64,000 nt of DNA from JBCCMA01 sp045107005 (GTDB lineage Bacteria > Pseudomonadota > Gammaproteobacteria > Steroidobacterales > JBCCMA01), in NCBI GenBank assembly GCA_045107005.1, contig JBGCFP010000021.1, positions 1 to 64,000 on the forward strand, given 5' to 3'. Numbering within the stretch: the stretch's first letter is position 1; each line of letters begins with the position of its first letter. Position numbers and translations under genes: made by a program. The notes beneath the pieces were generated by a model. It ran no database searches, was not told the origin of the DNA, and saw only the letters and a list, made by a program, of their open reading frames with translations. Below, piece after piece: positions 17,523 through 26,162 of this stretch.

Positions 17523-18839
17523 ATGAAAACGAAATTAAACCGACGTCAGCTGTGTGTACGTCTTGGCAGTTCCGTGGCGCTAGGTGCCATGCCCGTATCG
17601 TTCGCTCGCGCCAATTGTGTCGACGAGCAAAAGTCACTGGTCGTCCTCTTTTTGCGCGGTGGTGCCGATGGCTTGAGCCTGGTCGTGCCGCGCGGTGACG
17701 AAGCCAACTACCTGGCATTGCGACAGAACGACAGCGGAGATATTGCTATCCCGCCGGGTGGCAGCGATCTCGAGCTGGACGGTTTCTTCGAACTGCATCC
17801 GTCGCTGGCGTCTTTCAAAGCGCTCTTCGATTCGGGCGATATGGCAATGGTCCATGCCATGGGTGGTGCGAACGACTATTCTCATTTCACCGCTCAGGAC
17901 GCCATGGAGCGCGTCATGCCCGGCTCGGCCTCCCAACTGGTGCGCGACGGGTGGTTGAATCGCGCGCTCGAGGCGATGGACGGGGCGGGTGATCTGTGCG
18001 CGCCGAATCCGGTGCTAAACGGCGTGTCCATTGGTCCGTTCATGACCAAGGCAATCGCTGGCGACGTCAACCGCCTCGCGGTCGCGTTTCCGGACATTGC
18101 CAGCGTAGAGTATGAGGGCGCTTTTTCCGGCGCCCGTGCTCAGACCTTGCGCTCGATTTTTTCCGCGGACAACAGTTTGGCCGGTGCGTCAGGTCTGGCA
18201 GCGTTCGATACCATAGCCAGTCTTGATGGCATTGCGGACCAGCCCCCCGGTGCAAACTATCCGTCGGGTAATGGCGGCCTCAATCGCAACCTTCAGGACG
18301 CAGCGCGCTTGATCAAGAACCCGGAGCTTGGTGTGCGCATGATTACTGTCAACAATGGCGGCTGGGATCATCACTCAAACCTGCTGGTCAACATCAGAAA
18401 CCGCGGTTCCGACCTTGCCAATGCGGTAACGGCTTTTTGGGAAGACCTGGGCGCTGCTCGCAATCGAACCTGCATGTTGATCGTTACCGAGTTTGGTCGC
18501 ACCGCTGCGGTGAACGGAAATGGCGGGACGGATCACGGCTGGGGCAACGTCATGTTCGCGCTCGGTGGCGGCATTTCAGGTGGCCGCGTGTTGAGCAGGG
18601 CAGACCCGGATCAACCTGGCGGAGGGCTCGCCACGCCCGCCGGATTCTGGCCGGGGCTCGCAACCAACGAGCTGCACGTCCAGGGCAGTAGCGGTCAACC
18701 GCGTGATCTTAAGTCGACCATCGACTATCGAGACGTGTTCGGTGAAGTGCTGGAGCGATTTGTAGGCCTCGATGGATTAGCGGTTCGCGACCAGGTGTTG
18801 CGAGGCTATGCGCCCAATTATCCGGGGCTGTTTCTCTAG
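17523..18839 (+). CDS. DUF1501 family protein with a twin-arginine signal
   Basis: A 438-residue DUF1501 protein, a group distantly related to the alkaline phosphatase/sulfatase fold. The N-terminus MKTKLNRRQLCVRLGSSVA contains a twin-arginine pair before a short hydrophobic stretch ending SFARA, so it is probably exported folded by Tat. Motifs include FLRGGADGLSLVVPRGD, a NNGGWDHHSN metal-binding-like segment and EFGRTAAVNGNGGTDHGWG. GGAG lies ahead of the ATG. It forms an operon with the DUF1800 gene. A strong hairpin after the stop separates it from the convergent Lrp-type regulator. Confidence 0.9.
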   Translation: MKTKLNRRQLCVRLGSSVALGAMPVSFARANCVDEQKSLVVLFLRGGADGLSLVVPRGDEANYLALRQNDSGDIAIPPGGSDLELDGFFELHPSLASFKALFDSGDMAMVHAMGGANDYSHFTAQDAMERVMPGSASQLVRDGWLNRALEAMDGAGDLCAPNPVLNGVSIGPFMTKAIAGDVNRLAVAFPDIASVEYEGAFSGARAQTLRSIFSADNSLAGASGLAAFDTIASLDGIADQPPGANYPSGNGGLNRNLQDAARLIKNPELGVRMITVNNGGWDHHSNLLVNIRNRGSDLANAVTAFWEDLGAARNRTCMLIVTEFGRTAAVNGNGGTDHGWGNVMFALGGGISGGRVLSRADPDQPGGGLATPAGFWPGLATNELHVQGSSGQPRDLKSTIDYRDVFGEVLERFVGLDGLAVRDQVLRGYAPNYPGLFL

Positions 18840-18849
18840 CTATTGCGTG

Positions 18850-18894
18850 AGCACGACGGTGTTGCCGGTCAAATTGGCAGCACCGTCGTGTGCT
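18850..18894. terminator. Long hairpin between convergent DUF1501 and Lrp-type genes
   Basis: CACGACGGTG (18852-18861) pairs with CACCGTCGTG (18881-18890) and the inner TGCC pairs with GGCA, giving a stem of about 14 pairs around a 9-nt loop. It begins 12 bases after the DUF1501 stop, and its right arm is part of the last codons of the Lrp-type gene. It probably terminates plus-strand transcription and may act from both sides. Confidence 0.55.
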
Positions 18895-19336
18895 TGATTT
18901 CGGATAGCACGATGCTTGATGTGACTTCCTGGACCCCCGGGACCTGCGACAGTTTGTCGAAGAAAAAGCGCTCGTAGGCCTTCATGTCAGCCGCGACAAT
19001 GCGCAGCAGGAAATCAACCGGCCCCAGCACGATGTGGCAGTCGAGTACCTCCGGAAAGTCGTGCACGACGTCAATAAATTGGTTCAGATTGCTGCGCCCG
19101 TGCGAGGTGAGTTTCACCTGCGCAAACACCATGGTGTCGAGCCCGACTTTTTGCCGATTCAGTGTGCACGGCTGATCTTCGATCACGCCCGAATCGCGCA
19201 GACGCTGAATGCGGCGCCAGCACGCCGACTGCGAGCGGCCGATGCGTTCACCCACAGCTGCGGCGTTCAGGCCGGGCTCCGTCTGCAATAAATTCAGAAT
19301 TTGACGATCGGTGGAATCGAGTGGGACACCCTGCAT
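18869..19336 (-). CDS. bkdR: Lrp/AsnC family regulator, probably of the bkd operon
   Basis: A 155-residue Lrp/AsnC-type regulator: N-terminal helix-turn-helix (LDSTDRQILNLLQTEPGLN then VGERIGRSQSACWRRIQRL) and a C-terminal RAM ligand-binding domain. AGGAG precedes the ATG. It is divergent from a leucine/valine dehydrogenase and the branched-chain keto acid dehydrogenase genes, the same layout as BkdR in pseudomonads, so it probably senses a branched-chain amino acid and activates that operon. The symbol is inferred from context. An inverted repeat in the divergent promoter is a likely binding site. Confidence 0.82.
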   Translation of the reverse strand: MQGVPLDSTDRQILNLLQTEPGLNAAAVGERIGRSQSACWRRIQRLRDSGVIEDQPCTLNRQKVGLDTMVFAQVKLTSHGRSNLNQFIDVVHDFPEVLDCHIVLGPVDFLLRIVAADMKAYERFFFDKLSQVPGVQEVTSSIVLSEIKHTTVLPI

Positions 19337-19361
19337 AACTCATGCTCCTGAGAATAGATTA

Positions 19362-19378
19362 GTGCAATATTTATGCAC
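19362..19378. promoter_or_regulatory. Candidate Lrp-type operator
   Basis: GTGCA-N7-TGCAC is a perfect inverted repeat with an A/T-rich centre (ATATTTA), 26 bases upstream of the Lrp-type start and 91 bases before the dehydrogenase start. A/T-rich cores with flanking dyads suit Lrp-family binding sites. It could serve autoregulation and activation of the divergent operon. Confidence 0.45.
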
Positions 19379-19468
19379 CATATAGCAAGTTATGCTCATT
19401 TTTACAAAGGAAAAATCCGCAATAGCAAGGTAAACTGCTCACCTGTTACAAACTGTGGAAACTCGCTC

Positions 19469-20548
19469 ATGAGTGTCTTTGACCACCCCGAATTTGATCA
19501 GCACGAACTCGTGCACCAGGCCTTTGATCCGGCGACAGGCCTTGCCACCATTATTGCGATTCATTCAACGGCACTGGGACCGGCGGCTGGAGGCTGTCGG
19601 CGCTGGCAGTACGTCAGTAGTGCCGATGCGCTCACCGACGCGTTGCGTCTGTCGCGCGGCATGACCTACAAGAATGCCATTGCCGGCTTGCCCTTTGGCG
19701 GCGGCAAGGCCGTGATTCTGGCGTCGAAAGACCAGCCCAAAACGCCAGCCATGTTTACCGCGTTTGGCCGCATAGTGGATTCGCTGGGTGGCCGCTACAT
19801 TACCGCCGAAGACGTGGGGATGACCGTCGACGACATGCACCACGTCGCGGCGCAAACGCGCTACGTGTCAGGACTGCCGCAGCAGGCGAACATTGCCGGG
19901 GGCGATCCGAGCCCGTGGACCGCGCTGGGTGTCAGTCTGGGCATCGCCGCGGCGGTCAAGACGCGCTTGGGCCACGATTCGCTCAAAGGTCTGCGCATTG
20001 CTGTACAGGGCGTTGGCAACGTGGGGTTTAACTTGTGCAAGCTGTTGCACGAACAGGGCGCCGTGCTGACCGTGGCCGACGTCAACGCTGCCAATCTGGC
20101 GCGTGCGGCAGATGCGTTGCCGGTGACGACCGTTTCCACCGACGACATTCTTTATGCCGACGTCGACGTCGTGGCCCCTTGCGCGCTGGGCAAGGTTTTC
20201 ACGGCGCAGTCGATCGAGCGCGTGCGGGCACCGATTATTGCCGGTGGTGCAAACAACCAGCTGGATACCGAAGCGGATGGAGCACTACTGCGTGATCGCG
20301 ACATTCTGTACGCACCGGATTTTGTGATTAACGGTGGCGGCATTATTTGCGTCTCGCACGAATACAAGGGCGGCAGCACACCCGAGCAGCTGCGTGCGGA
20401 TGTTGAAAAAATTCCGCACCGACTGAAGAGCATCTTCAATGCGGCCCGGTCGCAAGGGCGCTCAACCAACGATGTTGCCAATGAAATGGCTCGCGCGCTG
20501 GTCGCCGCGGGTGCGAAGAACACACATGAGGAGGCGCTTAGCGCATGA
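19469..20548 (+). CDS. Leucine/valine/phenylalanine dehydrogenase (Glu/Leu/Phe/Val family)
   Basis: An NAD-dependent amino acid dehydrogenase of 359 residues that oxidatively deaminates branched-chain amino acids to 2-keto acids. The N-terminal domain shows GPAAGGCRRW, the catalytic-lysine motif KNAIAGLPFGGGKAVI, and YITAEDVG; the Rossmann part has VQGVGNVGFNL. The start at 19469 (MSVFDHPEF) fits the family; the open frame upstream runs back through the promoter. The stop overlaps the E1alpha gene as ATGA. The product feeds the downstream dehydrogenase complex. Leucine versus valine preference cannot be read from sequence. Confidence 0.9.
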   Translation: MSVFDHPEFDQHELVHQAFDPATGLATIIAIHSTALGPAAGGCRRWQYVSSADALTDALRLSRGMTYKNAIAGLPFGGGKAVILASKDQPKTPAMFTAFGRIVDSLGGRYITAEDVGMTVDDMHHVAAQTRYVSGLPQQANIAGGDPSPWTALGVSLGIAAAVKTRLGHDSLKGLRIAVQGVGNVGFNLCKLLHEQGAVLTVADVNAANLARAADALPVTTVSTDDILYADVDVVAPCALGKVFTAQSIERVRAPIIAGGANNQLDTEADGALLRDRDILYAPDFVINGGGIICVSHEYKGGSTPEQLRADVEKIPHRLKSIFNAARSQGRSTNDVANEMARALVAAGAKNTHEEALSA

Positions 20549-21783
20549 GCACCAAATCTCGTTTGCACGTCCCACGTCCTACCGCCCGACCGGGTGAGGA
20601 ACCGGACTTCAGCTACCTGCATTTTGCACCGGCAGGCGCCATTGACCGCCCGGCCATCGATTCGGCGCCCAAAGATATCGAATCGCTGAGCACGGAGCTG
20701 GTACGCGTGCTCGATGATAATCACGACGCCGTCGGTCCCTGGGATCCAAAACTGGACGCCGAAGAGCTGCAGGTCGCGCTGCGCTGGATCACGCTCAATC
20801 GCATCATGGATGAACGTCTGTGGCAGGCGCAGCGCCAGGGCAAAATTTCGTTTTACATGCAGGCGCTGGGCGAAGAGGCCGTGTCCATCGGCCAAGCCAT
20901 GGCACTGCGCCCGGGCGACATGTGTTTTCCGTCCTACCGCAACCAGGGTCTGTATCTCTATCGCGGCGTCAAGCCGCTGGAAATCATGTGCCAGTGTTTG
21001 TCGAACACTGAAGACATGTGCAAGGGCCGGCAGATGCCGATCATGTACCACTCGAAAAAGGGCAACGTCTTTTCGATCTCCGGTAACCTCGGCACGCAGT
21101 ATCCGCACGCGGTCGGTTGGGCGATGGCGTCGGCGATCAAAGGCGAGGACCATGTGGCTTCAGCCTGGGTTGGCGACGGCAGCACGGCCGAAGCGGATTT
21201 CCACCATGCGCTCACCTTTGCCGCGGTTTATCAGGCGCCGGTGATTTTGAACGTCGTTAATAACCAGTGGGCGATCTCAACGTTCCAGGGCTTTGCCGGT
21301 GGGGAACGTCGCACGTTTGCGGCGCGCGGTCTCGGGGTCGGCGTGCCGGGCATTCGGGTCGATGGCAACGACCTGCTGGCTGTTTTTGCCGTCACCATGT
21401 GGGCGGCGGAGCGCGCACGACGCGGCGGTGGTCCAACGTTAATCGAGCACGTTACCTATCGCGGTGGCGCACACTCAACCAGTGACGATCCGACCAAATA
21501 TCGGCCGAAAGACGAGTGGGCATCGTTCCCGCTCGGCGATCCTCTGGAGCGGCTCAAGCAACACCTGATAAAACTGGGGCGCTGGTCCGACGAACGTCAG
21601 GTGGCACTCGAAGAAGAGTTGCGTGCCGAGATGATGGCGGCTTGGAAAGAGGCGCAGACCTACGGCACCATGAACGACGGCCCGCAGCTCGATCCATCGA
21701 GCATGTTCGACGACGTGTATGCCGTCACTCCGCCGCACCTGGAAAAACAGCGCGCGCAGATGCTGTCGCTGGAGGATGACTAA
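20545..21783 (+). CDS. bkdA1: Branched-chain 2-oxoacid dehydrogenase E1 component, alpha subunit
   Basis: A 412-residue thiamine-diphosphate-dependent E1 alpha subunit. The TPP-binding motif is seen as GDGSTAEADFHHALTF followed by NNQWAIS, and the substrate/phosphate region as FPSYRNQG. The N-terminal extension (RLHVPRPTARPGEEPDFSYL) is typical of branched-chain rather than pyruvate E1 subunits. It is coupled to the dehydrogenase upstream by ATGA and followed after 3 bases by the beta subunit. It decarboxylates 2-oxoisovalerate and its homologues together with E1 beta. Confidence 0.93.
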   Translation: MSTKSRLHVPRPTARPGEEPDFSYLHFAPAGAIDRPAIDSAPKDIESLSTELVRVLDDNHDAVGPWDPKLDAEELQVALRWITLNRIMDERLWQAQRQGKISFYMQALGEEAVSIGQAMALRPGDMCFPSYRNQGLYLYRGVKPLEIMCQCLSNTEDMCKGRQMPIMYHSKKGNVFSISGNLGTQYPHAVGWAMASAIKGEDHVASAWVGDGSTAEADFHHALTFAAVYQAPVILNVVNNQWAISTFQGFAGGERRTFAARGLGVGVPGIRVDGNDLLAVFAVTMWAAERARRGGGPTLIEHVTYRGGAHSTSDDPTKYRPKDEWASFPLGDPLERLKQHLIKLGRWSDERQVALEEELRAEMMAAWKEAQTYGTMNDGPQLDPSSMFDDVYAVTPPHLEKQRAQMLSLEDD

Positions 21784-21786
21784 CTC

Positions 21787-22803
21787 GTGGCTCAAATGAA
21801 TATGATTCAGGCCGTGCGCTCGGCGCTCGATGTCATGATGCACAAAGACAGCACCGTCGTGGTGATGGGGCAGGACGTGGGCTATTTCGGCGGCGTTTTT
21901 CGCTGCACCGACGGACTGCAACGCAAGTATGGTGAGCACCGCGTCATCGATGCGCCGATTGCCGAGGGCGGCATCATTGGCGCGTCGATCGGTATGGGCG
22001 TGAACGGCTTGCGTCCGGTCGCGGAGATCCAGTTTGCGGATTACATTTACCCGGGTCTCGACCAGGTGGTGAGCGAGCTGGCGCGGTTGCGCTATCGTAG
22101 TGCCGGCGAATTTTCGTCACCGGTGACGATTCGCACGCCTTGCGGTGGCGGTATTCGCGGCGGCCAGACGCATTCGCAGTCGCCGGAAGCGTTGTTCACC
22201 CACATCAGCGGTATTCGTACCGTCATGCCGTCCAATCCGTATGATGCGAAAGGCTTGTTGATCAGTGCGATTGAATCGGACGATCCGATCTTGTTTTTCG
22301 AGCCCAAGCGAATTTACAACGGGCCGTTTGACGGCGATCCGAAGAAACCGGCAGTGTCCTGGGCGTCTCATCCGAAGGGCGACGTTCCGGAAGGGTACTA
22401 TACGGTACCGCTGGACCAGGCAGATGTCGTACGCAGCGGCAGCGCGCTAACAATCGTTACCTACGGCACACTGGTGCACGTGGCCCAAGCGGCCGCTGAC
22501 ATGACCGGCGTTGATGCAGAGATCATTGATGTGCGCACGCTGGCGCCGCTGGATATCGACACCATTGCCGACTCGGTCAGGAAAACCGGCCGTTGCCTCG
22601 TTGCTCACGAAGCCACCCGCACCAGCGGTTTTGGTGCGGAGCTGGTGGCGTCGATTCAGGAAGCCTGTTTTTGGCACCTTGAGGCGCCGATAGAGCGTGT
22701 GGCCGGTTGGGACACACCCTATCCGCACGCGTTCGAATGGCAATATTTCCCCGGGCAGAAGCGACTGGTGGCAGCCATCGGTAACGTCATGGAGGCGGCA
22801 TGA
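21787..22803 (+). CDS. bkdA2: Branched-chain 2-oxoacid dehydrogenase E1 component, beta subunit
   Basis: A 338-residue E1 beta subunit of transketolase-like fold: MGQDVGYFGGVFRCTDGL, DAPIAEGGIIGASIGMG and the CGGGIRGGQTHSQSPE region are diagnostic of branched-chain E1 beta. The start is a GTG at 21787, with an in-frame ATG at 21796 as an alternative. The stop overlaps the E2 gene start as ATGA. With E1 alpha it forms the heterotetrameric decarboxylase that passes the acyl group to E2 lipoate. Confidence 0.93.
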   Translation: MAQMNMIQAVRSALDVMMHKDSTVVVMGQDVGYFGGVFRCTDGLQRKYGEHRVIDAPIAEGGIIGASIGMGVNGLRPVAEIQFADYIYPGLDQVVSELARLRYRSAGEFSSPVTIRTPCGGGIRGGQTHSQSPEALFTHISGIRTVMPSNPYDAKGLLISAIESDDPILFFEPKRIYNGPFDGDPKKPAVSWASHPKGDVPEGYYTVPLDQADVVRSGSALTIVTYGTLVHVAQAAADMTGVDAEIIDVRTLAPLDIDTIADSVRKTGRCLVAHEATRTSGFGAELVASIQEACFWHLEAPIERVAGWDTPYPHAFEWQYFPGQKRLVAAIGNVMEAA

Positions 22804-24023
22804 GCGAGTACATTTTCAAACTGCCGGATTTGGGTGAGGGCACGGTCGAGGCCGAGATTGGCGACTGGATGGTCAAAGTCGGCGACCTCGTTGCCGAAGA
22901 AGACGTTGTCGGTACCATGATGACCGACAAAGCCGCCGTGGAAATATCCGCGCCGGTGTCCGGTCGGGTCGTGAAAGTTGCGGGCGAAGCCGGGGACATG
23001 ATCGCCGTGGGCGCCGCACTCGTGGTCTTTGAAACCGACGCGGATGCGCCTCCAGTGCAAGAAGTCGTCGCGCCAGTGACCGAGCTACCGGCGCCTGAGA
23101 CTCCCGTAGCGTCGCCGGAGGCCGACACGCAAGCACCGCTGCCTGCGCCGCGCAAAGACGGCAAAGTGATCACATCACCGGCCATTCGTCGACGCGCGCG
23201 ACAAATGGGTATCGACTTGACGACCGTTGGCGGCAGCGGCCCCAACGGGCGCATTTTGCCGAGCGATTTTGAAGCGCACCTGGCCCGCGGCAGCACGCCG
23301 GTGGCGCCAACGGCGTACACGACGCCACCGACCACCGAGACCAAAGTCATCGGTTTGCGCCGGATGATCGCCAATCGTATGAGCGAATCGAAGCGCGAAA
23401 TCCCGCATTTCGCCTACGTTGAAGAAATCGACATTACGCAGCTCGATGGACTGCGCGCGCACTTGAACGCCCGTGGCGACGGCACCAATAAACTCACGCC
23501 GCTGCCGTTCATCGCCATGGCGTTGATCCGTGCGCTGCGTGAATTTCCTCAGTGCAATGCCACCTACGACAAAGAGCGCAACGTGATTGTGCGCCACGGC
23601 GGCGTGCATCTGGGCATTGCCACGCAAACACCGGACGGCCTCAAAGTTCCGGTCGTGCGTAACGCCGATCAGCTTACTCTTGAGCAGATGGCGTCCGAGA
23701 TCCGACGCGTGTCGGGGGCAGCCCGTGACAACAGCATAGGCCGTGACGAGCTGACCGGCTCGACGATTACGCTGACCAGTCTGGGTAAGCTTGGCGGCAT
23801 CGCATCAACGCCGGTGATCAATATGCCCGAGGTGGGCATCATCGGAGTGAATCGCGCCGTGCAGCGCCCCATGGTGGTGGACGGCCAGGTCGCCATTCGG
23901 TTGATGATGAACCTGTCTTCATCGTTCGACCATCGCTTTGTCGACGGGTACGACGCCGCCGCCATGATTCAACGCATTCGCGAAATGCTGGAACAGCCGG
24001 CGACGATGTTCATGCCAGGCTAG
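22800..24023 (+). CDS. bkdB: Branched-chain 2-oxoacid dehydrogenase E2 (lipoamide acyltransferase)
   Basis: A 407-residue E2 core. One N-terminal lipoyl domain carries the lipoylation site K44 in MTDKAAVEI, the motif typical of branched-chain E2. A Pro/Ala-rich linker follows, then a peripheral-subunit-binding domain (about 118-155, SPAIRRRARQMGIDL to GRILPSDF), and the catalytic acyltransferase domain ending in DHRFVDG with H378. The operon contains no E3 (dihydrolipoamide dehydrogenase), which is probably encoded elsewhere or shared with other complexes. Confidence 0.93.
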   Translation: MSEYIFKLPDLGEGTVEAEIGDWMVKVGDLVAEEDVVGTMMTDKAAVEISAPVSGRVVKVAGEAGDMIAVGAALVVFETDADAPPVQEVVAPVTELPAPETPVASPEADTQAPLPAPRKDGKVITSPAIRRRARQMGIDLTTVGGSGPNGRILPSDFEAHLARGSTPVAPTAYTTPPTTETKVIGLRRMIANRMSESKREIPHFAYVEEIDITQLDGLRAHLNARGDGTNKLTPLPFIAMALIRALREFPQCNATYDKERNVIVRHGGVHLGIATQTPDGLKVPVVRNADQLTLEQMASEIRRVSGAARDNSIGRDELTGSTITLTSLGKLGGIASTPVINMPEVGIIGVNRAVQRPMVVDGQVAIRLMMNLSSSFDHRFVDGYDAAAMIQRIREMLEQPATMFMPG

Positions 24024-24046
24024 CGGTCGCAGCGACGCCCCAATCG

Positions 24047-24547
24047 TTACTCTGATCCCGTGTCGGGTTTCGCGCCAAATCGAACGTGCGGACGCCAGAT
24101 CGCCAGCAGCACGTTGGCCGCCGCCAATATCAGGATCACCCATAGCGCGACCCATTCGTCACTGATCATGCTGGCCAGCGTGGCGGCATCGATCTCGCCA
24201 TCGACCGCTTTGGCAGTCGCCTCCGCTGCCCGTTGTGCCGGTGCATCAACGCTCATCAACGAGGCTTCGAAAATCAGCACGCCTGATAATGCCTTGGCCC
24301 ACACCCACGGCTCGTCGTGAAACGGAAAGTGAAACGCCATGGCGAGCAGCCCGCTGCACACGCCGACGATCATCGACGGCACGATCATCCATTTTGCGAC
24401 CAGTGCTAATGCACTGCGCAGGGCTGCGTAGTCGGCTGCGGCGGCTACGTCAGGGCTGTTGGCCAGGATCAGCATGTAGGCGGTCAGACCGCCGGCAAAG
24501 CCGATGGCACTGAGCACGTGCAAAAATTTAAGGCTGCGCTTTAACAC
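24047..24547 (-). CDS. DUF2269-like integral membrane protein
   Basis: A 166-residue protein with four likely transmembrane segments (about 8-28, 48-72, 80-97, 133-152). The N-terminal KFLHVLSAIGFAGGL resembles DUF2269-type proteins, which have no firm function. It is convergent with the E2 gene and 18 bases downstream of the DMT transporter gene on the same strand, so it may be cotranscribed with it. Confidence 0.65.
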   Translation of the reverse strand: MLKRSLKFLHVLSAIGFAGGLTAYMLILANSPDVAAAADYAALRSALALVAKWMIVPSMIVGVCSGLLAMAFHFPFHDEPWVWAKALSGVLIFEASLMSVDAPAQRAAEATAKAVDGEIDAATLASMISDEWVALWVILILAAANVLLAIWRPHVRFGAKPDTGSE

Positions 24548-24565
24548 TCGACCGAGTGTACAAGA

Positions 24566-25468
24566 CTAGCTGCTCTTTATAACCGGGGACGGCGCTGGGG
24601 CGCGTTTGCGCGTAAGCGCCAGCGCGTTGCCGCCCAACGCAATCGCCACGCCAACCAGTGCGATCGGGGTCCACTGAAAATTTTCCACGAACGTCGAGAT
24701 GATGAGCGCAACGATGGGCAGCAGCACCGAGCTGTACGCTGCGCGCGCCGAACCGATGCGTTCGAGCAGCAGCAGGTAGCAGGTGAAAGCCACGGCCGAT
24801 CCCATCACCGACAAATAAAGCATCGACCAGCCGTAGCCGGTGTCAAACACGACGCCCAGCGGCCGGCCCAGTAACGCCGCAATCAGGTAAGACAGCACGC
24901 CGCCAAACAGCATGCCGTAAGCATTGACGGCCGTGACCGGGAGTTTCTTGCCGGTGTTGATGACCGCGGCCATGTTGCCAAGGGACGCGAAATACACGGC
25001 GCCCACTCCCAGCAGAATGCCCCAGACCGTTTCGCGACTGATCTCGGTCCGGCGTAGCTCGGGCCAGAAAATAAGTGTGATGCCAACGACGCCGAGCAAA
25101 CCGGCAAGCATGACTCGTCGAGACGCCGGTTTGCGAAAAAACAAATACTCGTTGAGCAGGTTGGCGGGGATCAACAGCGTGAACAGAATGGCCATGAGTC
25201 CCGATGTGACGTAGTTCGTGCCGTAGTACACCAGAAAATAGTTGGCGCAGAACATCAGCGCGCCTTGCACAGCAACCATGGGCAGCACGTCTGTCGACAG
25301 ACGCAGGTTGCGTCCGCGAAGCTTGCCAATCGCGAACAAGACCAGCGATGCGAGAATAAAACGCACGGCCACCGACACTTCTTCGGCCGTGCCGTTGAGC
25401 TGAAAGGTGATGGCGAACCAGGTCGAGCCCCAGATAAGGACCATCGCGACATACAGAATCAGCGTCAT
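24566..25468 (-). CDS. EamA/DMT superfamily transporter
   Basis: A 300-residue inner-membrane protein with ten predicted transmembrane segments in two EamA repeats. The first starts ILYVAMVLIWGSTWFAI, the characteristic opening of the drug/metabolite transporter family; the second begins near LGVGAVYFASLGNMAAV. Substrate cannot be inferred: the family exports amino acids, nucleobases and other metabolites. It stands divergent from the ECF sigma gene across a 172-base gap. Confidence 0.88.
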   Translation of the reverse strand: MTLILYVAMVLIWGSTWFAITFQLNGTAEEVSVAVRFILASLVLFAIGKLRGRNLRLSTDVLPMVAVQGALMFCANYFLVYYGTNYVTSGLMAILFTLLIPANLLNEYLFFRKPASRRVMLAGLLGVVGITLIFWPELRRTEISRETVWGILLGVGAVYFASLGNMAAVINTGKKLPVTAVNAYGMLFGGVLSYLIAALLGRPLGVVFDTGYGWSMLYLSVMGSAVAFTCYLLLLERIGSARAAYSSVLLPIVALIISTFVENFQWTPIALVGVAIALGGNALALTRKRAPAPSPVIKSS

Positions 25469-25560
25469 TGTGCGGTCCTAAATGGAGTGGCGTGCGGGCG
25501 CAGGGCGACGAGTATAGCGAGTTTGCGCACCCGTAGAGGCGTCAAATAGGCGCACTTTTT

Positions 25561-25577
25561 GTGATGGACGCCATCAC
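25561..25577. promoter_or_regulatory. Perfect 7-3-7 palindrome upstream of the ECF sigma gene
   Basis: GTGATGG-ACG-CCATCAC lies 64 bases before the sigma factor start and 93 bases from the divergent transporter start. It could be an operator for either gene or a transcript hairpin. No ECF-type GGAAC -35 sequence was seen nearby. Confidence 0.4.
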
Positions 25578-25640
25578 CGGCGCTGCTTGGTGTCTCATTT
25601 CAAAAGCTAACCTTTTCCACCACGCTGACGTCTAACCCTT

Positions 25641-26162
25641 ATGCAAGCCACTACGCCGAGCCCGACTCAAGCCCAGTTCCACGCGGCCATCAACGCCGCG
25701 TCGGGACGCTGGCTGTCCGCGTGCCTCGGCATTACCCGTGATCAGGCATTGGCGGAAGACTGTGTGCAGGAAGCCCTGGTGACCGCCTGGGCCAAGCGCG
25801 ATCAGTTTCGCGGAGATTCGGTGCTGACCACCTGGATTCACCGCATCGCTGTCAACGCGGCGCTGCAGGCATTGCGCCAGCGAAATCGCCGCGTGTTCGT
25901 GCTCATTGACGTTGAAATGGCGGATGAGACCCGCGGGCCCGATGAGGTCTGTGGTCTCGACCAGTTCGGCGGTGACCTGGCCGAGGCCATGGCGGCGCTG
26001 AGTGATCTCGAGAGAGTGTGTTTTGTGCTTAAACACCTTGAGCAGTGGCGTCTGGCCGAGATTGCCAGCCATCTGGATCTAGGTGCCGGGCCGGTCAAGC
26101 AGGCGCTGTTTCGGGCTTTGAAAAAACTGCGGGCCGCGTTGCCTGCCGATGGAAACCCATGA
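25641..26162 (+). CDS. ECF-type RNA polymerase sigma factor
   Basis: A 173-residue sigma-70-family ECF factor. Region 2 is seen in QALAEDCVQEALVTAWAKRDQFRGDS with TWIHRIAVNAALQALRQ, and region 4 in LSDLERVCFVLKHLEQWRLAEIASHLDLGAGPVKQALFRALKKLR. There is no region 3 or C-terminal extension. Its stop overlaps the next start (ATGA at 26159-26162), coupling it to a membrane-anchored anti-sigma candidate. Two exported HEAT-repeat proteins follow, probably part of the same regulon. Confidence 0.92.
   Translation: MQATTPSPTQAQFHAAINAASGRWLSACLGITRDQALAEDCVQEALVTAWAKRDQFRGDSVLTTWIHRIAVNAALQALRQRNRRVFVLIDVEMADETRGPDEVCGLDQFGGDLAEAMAALSDLERVCFVLKHLEQWRLAEIASHLDLGAGPVKQALFRALKKLRAALPADGNP

Noticed and set aside
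20152..21153. 333-residue minus-strand open frame
   Set aside because: It is antisense to the dehydrogenase and E1 alpha genes and lacks recognisable features.
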